Shown here: one piece after another, positions 16,510 through 23,115 of the stretch
Layout of the letters: each line of letters opens with the position of its first letter
Position numbering within the stretch: the first letter of the stretch is position 1
NCBI GenBank assembly: GCA_937899715.1
Contig: CALCNX010000092.1
Coordinates: forward strand, 1-64,000
Direction of reading: 5' to 3'
Length of the DNA: 64,000 nt
From: an uncultured bacterium
GTDB taxonomy: Bacteria > Bacteroidota > Ignavibacteria > Kapaibacteriales > UBA4661
Made by a program: the position numbers and the translations under genes
The notes under the pieces: generated by a model
The model's database searches: none
What the model was told of the DNA's origin: nothing
Seen by the model: only the letters and a program-made list of their open reading frames with translations

Positions 16510-17001
16510 ATGCCCAAAACGGCACATTTTGAAGAGATGCTTGGCATCAACCATTATCTAAAAAACCCTGAGTTTACTGCGTTCCTGAAGCAGTCTGCTC
16601 TGGAAGCAATTGAGCAATCAAGCGCAGAAGAGCTTGCCGAGTTCGTTTTTGGTGGACTGGATGATAGTATTGAAGCCTTCGATGCAGAATTGGGAAGCCC
16701 CACAAGTACACTTGTGATGAGTGCTGATGAGGACGAAGATGAAGACGACGACGAATTCGACAATGATGATGATGAATTTGACGAAGATGACTTTGAAGAG
16801 GATGATTCCGAAGACGAGGATGAAGATGCCTACGGAGACGAAGACCTTGAAGACCTCGAAGAATTCGACCCCGATGAGGATGAAGAAGATGATGAGGAGG
16901 ACGATGAAGAAGATGAAGATTTCGATGAGGATGAAATAGAAGTTGAAGAATTTGACGATAAAGACCTCTCAGTTTTTGACGACGAGGATGATGACTTCTA
17001 A
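16510..17001 (+). CDS. Extremely acidic protein of unknown function
   Basis: A 163-residue protein. The first ~70 residues look like a small helical domain (HYLKNPEFTAFLKQSALEAI, then SAEELAEFVFGGL). From about residue 73 to the end almost every residue is Asp or Glu with scattered Phe/Tyr. The gene has the best Shine-Dalgarno site of the trp region (GGAGGAAGT directly before ATG 16510) and its last 11 bases overlap the trpF start. I recognise no family. The tail could bind basic proteins, nucleic-acid-binding surfaces or cations. Its strong ribosome site and coupling to trpF suggest that it is expressed. Confidence 0.75.
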   Translation: MPKTAHFEEMLGINHYLKNPEFTAFLKQSALEAIEQSSAEELAEFVFGGLDDSIEAFDAELGSPTSTLVMSADEDEDEDDDEFDNDDDEFDEDDFEEDDSEDEDEDAYGDEDLEDLEEFDPDEDEEDDEEDDEEDEDFDEDEIEVEEFDDKDLSVFDDEDDDF

Positions 17002-17734
17002 TCATCGTGTGCAGACGACTGCTTTTCAGTCCGTAATCTCTCCGCAGACACACGGCATACACGGTCATTCGTCACGTACGCTCAGGATAAAGGTTTGCGG
17101 ACTCCGCGAAGAAGCCAATATTCAAGCACTTCTGGCAACTCCTTTTCCGCCCGATGCTCTTGGGTTTATTTTCTACCCGAAATCACCGCGTTATGTTAGA
17201 GAGTCTCTTCATCCTGATTTTATGCGCTCTCTGGGGCAACGTATTTGTACCGTTGGCGTTTTTGTCAATGCTTCGCCTGATACGATTTTGCACACAATTG
17301 AGAGTTTCGGCTTTTCTGCCGTGCAGCTTCACGGCACGGAAACATCGGATTTTTGTATAAGCCTCAAAGAGCGCATAAAACTTACGTTTCCTGCTGTGCA
17401 AATTTGGAAAGCCTTTAGCATTGCCACATCGGAAGACCTTCGGGCGATTGTACAATATGAAGGCATAATTGATAAGGTACTGCTCGACACCAAAGGAGCG
17501 GCGCACGGCGGCAATGGAACTCGCTTTGACTGGTCATTATTGGAAGAATATTCCTCGCAAGTACCATTTTTTTTGAGCGGTGGTATTGCGCCTGAGCACA
17601 TATCTGAAATCAAAAAAATTCAGCACCCATATTTGTACGGAGTCGATATTAACAGCCGTTTTGAAGTGGCTCCGGCGCTGAAAGACGTGGCCGCTGTGCA
17701 TGGGTTTTTAGAACGCCTTTCTCACAATCCCTGA
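16991..17734 (+). CDS. trpF: Phosphoribosylanthranilate isomerase
   Basis: A 247-residue TIM-barrel enzyme that isomerises N-(5-phosphoribosyl)anthranilate to CdRP. Seen motifs are LRIKVCGLREE with the catalytic Cys, ALGFIFYPKSPRYV, VGVFVNAS, VQLHGTE, VLLDTKGAAHGGNGTRFDW with the catalytic Asp, and the phosphate-binding FLSGGIAPE and GVDINSRFE. The start ATG 16991 (or 16988) lies inside the end of the acidic gene and gives a ~30-residue leader before the conserved core. That overlap implies translational coupling. The Rpn-type gene follows after 5 bp. Confidence 0.93.
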   Translation: MTSNHRVQTTAFQSVISPQTHGIHGHSSRTLRIKVCGLREEANIQALLATPFPPDALGFIFYPKSPRYVRESLHPDFMRSLGQRICTVGVFVNASPDTILHTIESFGFSAVQLHGTETSDFCISLKERIKLTFPAVQIWKAFSIATSEDLRAIVQYEGIIDKVLLDTKGAAHGGNGTRFDWSLLEEYSSQVPFFLSGGIAPEHISEIKKIQHPYLYGVDINSRFEVAPALKDVAAVHGFLERLSHNP

Positions 17735-17739
17735 TTATA

Positions 17740-18735
17740 ATGCGCTTTATTGACCCTAAAACCGACCTCGCATTTAAGCGAATATTTGGTTCCGAAGCCA
17801 GTAAAGAAATTCTGATGAGTTTCCTGAATGCCGCTTTATATCAAGGGGAGACGACAATTCAGGATTTGGAAATACTTGATCCCTATCTTGTTCCACGCCT
17901 GAAAGGCATGAAAGATACGTTCGTGGATGTACAGGCACGACTAAGCGACGAGACAACGGTAATTATTGAGATGCAAGTTCTGAGTGTGGAAAGTTTCGAG
18001 AAACGTATTCTTTACAATGCTGCGAAGAAATACTCAATTCAGCTTGGTGAAGGCGAGAACTACCATCTTTTGAAGCCTATCATTGCGTTGACAATAACAG
18101 ATTTTCTCATGTTTCCACAGATTGAGCGCCTAGAAACGCGCTTCATTCTGAAGGAAAAGCATGAATTGATAGACTACCCGGTAAACGATATTGAACTGGT
18201 ATTTTTGGAATTGCCGAAATTTACCAAAACGCTGGACGATGATTTGACTATGCTTGAGAAATGGCTCTATTTCTTACGATATGCACCACGATTGGAAACG
18301 GTACCGGACATTTTACGCCCTGATTTAGAGCAGGCTTTCGCGCTTGCCAATAGAATGAACTTAAGCCGTATGGAGTTAGACGACTTGGAGCGCAAAGAAA
18401 TGTGGATACATGACCAGCGTGGTATAGTTTCAAAGGCTTTGAAAGACGGATTACAAAAGGGATTGGAACAAGGATTACAAAAGGGATTGGAACAAGGATT
18501 ACAAAAGGGATTGGAACAGGGATTACAAAAGGGAATAGAACAAGGATTACAAAAGGGAATAGAACAAGGATTACAACAAGGATTACAAAAGGGCATTGAA
18601 GAAGGTGAATTGCGCAAAGCCGCCGCAATCGCACAAAATCTCTTTGATGTGCTGGATGATAAAACAATAGCCCTCAAGACGGGCTTATCTATTGAAACTA
18701 TTGCACAACTTCGCCAAAAACACAGATCACCATGA
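17740..18735 (+). CDS. Rpn-family recombination-promoting nuclease (PD-(D/E)XK transposase-like)
   Basis: A 331-residue protein of the Rpn/PDDEXK_2 family. The N-terminus is characteristic (FIDPKTDLAFKRIFGSE), and the nuclease core has Asp63 in FVDVQARL and Glu77-Gln79 in IIEMQV. Rpn proteins are DNA endonucleases that raise RecA-independent recombination; they are often labelled transposases although they need not move. Residues 237-288 are a Gly-Leu-Gln-Lys-Gly repeat predicted to be helical. The gene starts 5 bp after trpF and overlaps trpB by four bases (ATGA), so it is embedded in the trp operon rather than beside it. Confidence 0.87.
   Translation: MRFIDPKTDLAFKRIFGSEASKEILMSFLNAALYQGETTIQDLEILDPYLVPRLKGMKDTFVDVQARLSDETTVIIEMQVLSVESFEKRILYNAAKKYSIQLGEGENYHLLKPIIALTITDFLMFPQIERLETRFILKEKHELIDYPVNDIELVFLELPKFTKTLDDDLTMLEKWLYFLRYAPRLETVPDILRPDLEQAFALANRMNLSRMELDDLERKEMWIHDQRGIVSKALKDGLQKGLEQGLQKGLEQGLQKGLEQGLQKGIEQGLQKGIEQGLQQGLQKGIEEGELRKAAAIAQNLFDVLDDKTIALKTGLSIETIAQLRQKHRSP
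18448..18603 (+). repeat. 24-bp in-frame tandem repeat in the Rpn gene
   Basis: Five contiguous 24-bp units coding Gly-Leu-Gln-Lys-Gly-(Leu/Ile)-Glu-Gln, then a half unit, then one further unit ending Glu-Glu. The first two units are identical and the rest differ at one or two bases, a sign of recent expansion. The unit length is a multiple of three, so gain or loss of copies keeps the frame and the coupled trpB start intact. Confidence 0.9.
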
Positions 18736-19952
18736 CAACACCTTCTCTCACCACAGCATCCACTCATTATGGCGTATCCGAAAGCGGTTATTACGGCGAT
18801 TTCGGTGGTGCATTTATCCCTGAGATGCTATATCCAAATGTGGAGCACCTACGCTCGGTTTATCTGGATATTATAGGAGAAAGCAGTTTCCAAGCTGAGT
18901 TTGCTGCATTGCTCAGGGATTATGTTGGTCGTCCGACACCGCTCTACTTTGCGCATCGGCTGTCCGATTTTTACAAGACCCGCATTTACCTGAAGCGCGA
19001 AGATCTGAATCACACCGGAGCGCATAAAATCAACAACACGCTTGGGCAAATTCTCTTGGCAAAGCGCCTCGGCAAAAAGCGCATTCTAGCCGAAACCGGC
19101 GCTGGGCAGCACGGCGTGGCAACGGCAACCGTCTGCGCTCTGATGGGCTTGGAATGCGTTGTCTATATGGGGGCGGTGGATATTGAGCGCCAGAAGCCAA
19201 ACGTGGAGCGGATGAAACTCTTGGGTGCGAGTGTGGTTGCTGCAAAATCCGGCAGCCAAACGCTCAAAGACGCAACCAATGAAGCCATGCGCGACTGGAT
19301 TACAAATCCCGAAAATACACACTACATTATCGGCTCGGTGGTGGGACCACACCCATACCCCGACATGGTGGCACGGTTTCAATCAGTTATCAGCGAAGAA
19401 ATTATGCGGCAGTTGGAAGAAAAAGAAGGTAGAGCGCACCCCGACTACGTGCTGGCGTGTGTGGGCGGTGGTTCCAATGCCATAGGAGCTTTTTATCACT
19501 TTTTGGATGATGTACGTGTGCGTCTTGTGGCACTTGAAGCAGCCGGAAAAGGCGTGGATACTGGATTTTCTGCTGCAACGACGGCACTCGGCAAGCCAGG
19601 TGTGCTTCACGGCAGCAAAACATTTCTCATGCAAACCCCTGATGGACAAGTCGTAGAGCCGTTTTCTATTTCAGCAGGGCTGGATTATCCGGGTATTGGT
19701 CCTATTCATGCACACCTTTTTTCGGCGGGACGAGCAGAATTTCATGCTGTTACTGACGATGAATCCATGCAAGCGGGGAAATTTCTTGCTCGCACCGAGG
19801 GCATCATTCCCGCGCTTGAAACTGCACACGCACTGGCGTATTTGGAAAAACTCGGCGCGAAGCCCGATGAAATTGTTGTCGTGAATCTTTCCGGACGCGG
19901 TGATAAAGATTTGCAAACGTATATTGGTGGCGTTCAGGAAAGACCGCATTAA
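18732..19952 (+). CDS. trpB: Tryptophan synthase beta chain
   Basis: A 406-residue PLP enzyme joining indole and serine to make tryptophan. Lys99 in HTGAHKINN is the PLP Schiff-base lysine, ETGAGQHGVATAT binds the substrate carboxylate, and GGGSNAIGAF is the phosphate-binding loop. AEGIIPALETAHA-type sequence (RTEGIIPALETAHA) follows near the C-terminus. This is the standard TrpB1 type that works with TrpA. The start overlaps the stop of the Rpn gene by four bases. A DUF937 gene lies between trpB and trpA. Confidence 0.97.
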   Translation: MTTPSLTTASTHYGVSESGYYGDFGGAFIPEMLYPNVEHLRSVYLDIIGESSFQAEFAALLRDYVGRPTPLYFAHRLSDFYKTRIYLKREDLNHTGAHKINNTLGQILLAKRLGKKRILAETGAGQHGVATATVCALMGLECVVYMGAVDIERQKPNVERMKLLGASVVAAKSGSQTLKDATNEAMRDWITNPENTHYIIGSVVGPHPYPDMVARFQSVISEEIMRQLEEKEGRAHPDYVLACVGGGSNAIGAFYHFLDDVRVRLVALEAAGKGVDTGFSAATTALGKPGVLHGSKTFLMQTPDGQVVEPFSISAGLDYPGIGPIHAHLFSAGRAEFHAVTDDESMQAGKFLARTEGIIPALETAHALAYLEKLGAKPDEIVVVNLSGRGDKDLQTYIGGVQERPH

Positions 19953-19992
19953 ACGATAATCCTTTTTTTATTCAATTATTTGGACAACATCC

Positions 19993-20406
19993 ATGAGTTT
20001 ATTTGATTTAGTCGGGCAAGTAGCCGATGCAGCACTCGGCGGCAACGCTGAAGGCGGCGGACAGTCAGCGCTTATTAGTGCGGTTGGCGGCATGATTAGC
20101 CAGCAAGGTGGCATCGAAGGCTTGATGAACGCCTTCCAACAAGGCGGCGCAGGCGACCTGATGCAATCATGGGTAGGCACGGGACAAAATCTTCCCATCT
20201 CGCCGGAGGCGCTCACGAGCGTTTTGGGTAGTGAGCAAGTTGCCGCTATCGCACAGCAAGTCGGTATCCCGCCCGAAATGGCAACCACAGCGCTCACTCA
20301 GATTCTTCCGATGGTTATTGACCAACTTACGCCGAACGGCACTGCTCCGGCGGGCGACGCACTCCAAGCAGGCTTAGGCTCTCTTTTGGGCGGCTTGTTT
20401 AAGTAA
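19993..20406 (+). CDS. DUF937/YidB-like protein
   Basis: A 137-residue small protein rich in Gly, Ala and Gln. The pattern of short helices (ALISAVGGMISQQGGIEGLMNAFQ split by glycines, then SPEALTSVLGSEQVAAIAQQVG and a C-terminal GLGSLLGGLF) matches the YidB/DUF937 family, whose role is unknown. It lies 40 bp after trpB on the same strand and is followed by a terminator-like hairpin, so it may mark the end of the first trp transcript. No catalytic residues are apparent. Confidence 0.75.
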   Translation: MSLFDLVGQVADAALGGNAEGGGQSALISAVGGMISQQGGIEGLMNAFQQGGAGDLMQSWVGTGQNLPISPEALTSVLGSEQVAAIAQQVGIPPEMATTALTQILPMVIDQLTPNGTAPAGDALQAGLGSLLGGLFK

Positions 20407-20423
20407 CGATAATGCTTCAGAAC

Positions 20424-20459
20424 GCCATGTTTGTTGTCAAAGGCGAGCATGGCTTTTTT
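20424..20459 (+). terminator. Probable Rho-independent terminator between the DUF937 gene and trpA
   Basis: GCCATG at 20424-20429 pairs with CATGGC at 20448-20453, with one more wobble pair, and six T residues follow. The stem is short, so termination may be partial. If active it would separate trpA from the upstream trp genes or reduce its dose. Confidence 0.55.
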
Positions 20460-20532
20460 GTTCCTACTGACTCCTTTATTCCTTCCTTGAATTTAAGTTC
20501 CAAATTCTTTGTTTCTTCCAATCCCCCGCTCC

Positions 20533-21339
20533 ATGACGACAACACACGTTCATAACCGCATCAATACACTCTTTGCTGAAAAAAAATCATCCGTTTTATC
20601 GGTGTATTGCACCGCCGGATTTCCGCATTTGGATGATACTGTGCCTGTGCTGGAAGCCCTGCAAGAAAGCGGTGTTGATATGGTCGAAATAGGTATGCCT
20701 TTTTCTGACCCCATTGCAGACGGACAAATTATTCAAGAGAGCAGTACCCGTGCGCTTCTGAATGGCATGACAACGGAATTGCTCTTTGCTCAACTCCGCG
20801 ATGTGCGCTCCCGTGTGCAGATGCCGCTTGTGCTCATGGGCTATGTGAACCCTGTCTTGCAGTACGGTATAGAGCGCTTTGCAGCGTCGTGTGCGGAAGT
20901 GAGTATTGACGGTGTGATATTGCCGGATTTGCCGATAGAAGTCTTTGCGAAGGAATGGCAGCCGATATTTCAACGATATAGTCTGCACCATATCTTGCTC
21001 GTCACGCCACAAACATCGGACGCGCGTATTGCAATGCTTGATGAGGTCTCAAGCGGTTTTCTGTACGCTGTTTCATCGGCGGGAACAACCGGTGGTGCGC
21101 TTTCGATGGACGATACACGAACCGCATATTTTGAGCGTTTGCAGCGCCTCAGACGCGAGAAAAGAATCGCTAATCACATGATGATTGGCTTCGGTATTCA
21201 CGACAAAGCAAGTTTTAATGCAGCTTGCGAGTATGCTGATGGGGCAATTATCGGGAGTGCTTTTGTCAAAGCATTGTCGGGTGCGCCGCCGGAGCGGATT
21301 CAAAGCACGGTTCAGAAATTTGTTTCGGAGCTGCGTTAA
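20533..21339 (+). CDS. trpA: Tryptophan synthase alpha chain
   Basis: A 268-residue TIM-barrel enzyme cleaving indole-3-glycerol phosphate to indole and glyceraldehyde-3-phosphate. MVEIGMPFSDPIADGQIIQ contains the catalytic Glu and Asp region, GVILPDLPIE is the loop contacting TrpB, and VSSAGTTGG and IGFGIHDK bind phosphate. The start ATG 20533 fits the family; the open frame extends to 20509. It lies downstream of a probable terminator, apart from trpB, whereas trpB and trpA are adjacent in most bacteria. Confidence 0.95.
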   Translation: MTTTHVHNRINTLFAEKKSSVLSVYCTAGFPHLDDTVPVLEALQESGVDMVEIGMPFSDPIADGQIIQESSTRALLNGMTTELLFAQLRDVRSRVQMPLVLMGYVNPVLQYGIERFAASCAEVSIDGVILPDLPIEVFAKEWQPIFQRYSLHHILLVTPQTSDARIAMLDEVSSGFLYAVSSAGTTGGALSMDDTRTAYFERLQRLRREKRIANHMMIGFGIHDKASFNAACEYADGAIIGSAFVKALSGAPPERIQSTVQKFVSELR

Positions 21340-21389
21340 ATTTTATCATACAATCACTTGTTTTCACAGACAGCAACTCTCAAAACCAA

Positions 21390-21902
21390 ATGAAGACATT
21401 TTATTACCCTACGCGTATCCTCGCAATAATTGCCGCCTGTAACCTCATAGTCAGCACAATTTCAGCAAAGGAAAAGCCAAAAAAGGTTATTGTTTTTGTT
21501 TGTGAGCATGGTGTGGCAAAAAGCGTCGTGGCTGCTGCCCATTTCAATAAGCTCGTGCAGGAAAGAAACCTTCCATATATTGCCATTGCGCGTGGTACAG
21601 AACCACAGGATTCCTTGATGATGAGTGTTGTGAAAGGCTTACACAATGAGCATCTTGCCGCATCCCAAAAGCCAGCCCCTAAACTTTCCCAAGCAGATTG
21701 CAATACGGCTCTTCGGAGCGTATTCTTCTGTCCAATACCTCCTTCATACCAGAGAAACACCAATACAGAGCGTTGGCAGAATGTGCCGCCAGTCAGCGAG
21801 GATTATAACCGTGCGCGCGATAGCATCGTTGCAGACATCCGGCATCTTTTAGACGAACTTGCAGCAGCAACTTCTTCATCATTACCCAAGAAAAAACCAT
21901 GA
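21390..21902 (+). CDS. Exported low-molecular-weight phosphatase/arsenate-reductase-like protein
   Basis: A 170-residue protein. It has an N-terminal hydrophobic signal-like segment (ILAIIAACNLIVSTISA) and then IVFVCEHGVAKSVVAAAHF, which matches the low-molecular-weight tyrosine phosphatase/arsenate reductase P-loop. The loop reads Cys38-X5-Lys44-Ser45, so the usual Arg is replaced by Lys. A Pro-rich Cys region follows (FFCPIPP). Catalysis may therefore differ from classical phosphatases. The gene overlaps the next one by four bases, so the pair is probably an operon. Substrate unknown. Confidence 0.65.
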   Translation: MKTFYYPTRILAIIAACNLIVSTISAKEKPKKVIVFVCEHGVAKSVVAAAHFNKLVQERNLPYIAIARGTEPQDSLMMSVVKGLHNEHLAASQKPAPKLSQADCNTALRSVFFCPIPPSYQRNTNTERWQNVPPVSEDYNRARDSIVADIRHLLDELAAATSSSLPKKKP

Positions 21903-23062
21903 AACGCATTAACAGCATTGATTTTGTGAGGGGTCTGGTCATGGTCATTATGGCATTGGATCACATACGCGACCTAATGCACACGACCTCTCTTATCGAA
22001 GACCCGACAAACCTTGCCACGACCACACCAATTTTGTTCTTTACACGATGGATTACTCACCTTTGCGCACCGACGTTTGTGCTTTTATCAGGGACTTCAG
22101 CATACTTTTCTTTGAAGAACAGCCAAAGTGTTGCCGAAAGCCGAAAATTTCTGCTCACAAGAGGACTTTGGCTTATTGTGCTTGAGTTTACTATCATAAA
22201 CTTTGGTATTTGGTTCAATATCCATTTTGATTTGCTCATGCAGCAGGTTATTTGTGCCATCGGTGGGGGCTTAATTATTCTGGCTTTGCTCCTCACGCTC
22301 CCTGCCAGAACTATCGGTGTAATCGGTCTCGTTATTATTGTCGGACATAATCTTCTGGACGGGCTGCAATTATCCACATCCCCGCTCTTGGAAAAGGCTT
22401 TTTTTGTCTTATTCCGCCCTCGGTTATTCCCTGTTACGTCTAATCTTCAGTTTTTGGTGAGCTACCCGATTGTGCCGTGGGCAGCAATTCTTTTGGCAGG
22501 GTTTGCGTGTGGGAAATTGTTTGAAATGCCGGATGAGCAACGAAAAAAACTATTTTTGCGTATTGGCTTGGCTTCGTTGTTTCTATTCAGCCTCCTGCGG
22601 TTTTCAAATCTATACGGCGACCCCGTAAAATGGACGGTTCAGCAAACAGGTTTGTTCACCTTCCTCTCGTTTATCAATGTTACTAAATATCCACCGTCGT
22701 TGCTTTTCGTTTTGGTCACGCTGGGCATCACCTTTCTCGTGCTTTCTTTTATGGACGGCGTAAAGAATCGGTTCACTGGCATTATTTCTGTCTATGGCAA
22801 AGTTCCACTTTTTTATTACCTCATCCACTGGTACGTCGTGCATGGGTTAATGTTTGCGATGGTATTTTTACAAGGGTTCGGCATACAAGATTTGCAGTTT
22901 GGAGCATTTAATTTCGGCAGACCTCGCACGGGTACAGGCGTGGAACTGCCAATGATTTACCTTATATGGTTTTGTGTTGTCGCCTCACTCTATCCCTTGT
23001 GTAAATGGTACGGTCGGTATAAAGAAACCCATAGAGACAACAAACTGCTGCGGTATTTGTAA
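21899..23062 (+). CDS. DUF1624/HGSNAT-like membrane acyltransferase family protein
   Basis: A 387-residue membrane protein with about ten hydrophobic helices. It begins with the signature INSIDFVRGLVMVIMALDHIRD, shared by DUF1624 and heparan-alpha-glucosaminide N-acetyltransferase-like proteins, where the Asp and His are thought to serve in acyl transfer across the membrane. A YGKVPLFYYLIHWYVVH segment near the C-terminus also fits. It overlaps the preceding phosphatase-like gene by four bases. The acyl donor and acceptor are unknown. It converges on the outer-membrane receptor at 23116. Confidence 0.8.
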   Translation: MKRINSIDFVRGLVMVIMALDHIRDLMHTTSLIEDPTNLATTTPILFFTRWITHLCAPTFVLLSGTSAYFSLKNSQSVAESRKFLLTRGLWLIVLEFTIINFGIWFNIHFDLLMQQVICAIGGGLIILALLLTLPARTIGVIGLVIIVGHNLLDGLQLSTSPLLEKAFFVLFRPRLFPVTSNLQFLVSYPIVPWAAILLAGFACGKLFEMPDEQRKKLFLRIGLASLFLFSLLRFSNLYGDPVKWTVQQTGLFTFLSFINVTKYPPSLLFVLVTLGITFLVLSFMDGVKNRFTGIISVYGKVPLFYYLIHWYVVHGLMFAMVFLQGFGIQDLQFGAFNFGRPRTGTGVELPMIYLIWFCVVASLYPLCKWYGRYKETHRDNKLLRYL

Positions 23063-23115
23063 CAGAGATATAAACCCTTGTTGGTGAAATCGTCCGCTGA
23101 CAAACCTCAAGAAAC

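Noticed and set aside
16574..17068. Minus-strand frame opposite the acidic protein, rich in His and Leu
   Set aside because: It is a shadow of the Asp/Glu codons of the plus-strand gene.
18448..18603. CRISPR array from the regular 24-bp repeats
   Set aside because: Units are contiguous with no unique spacers and code in frame for a protein repeat.
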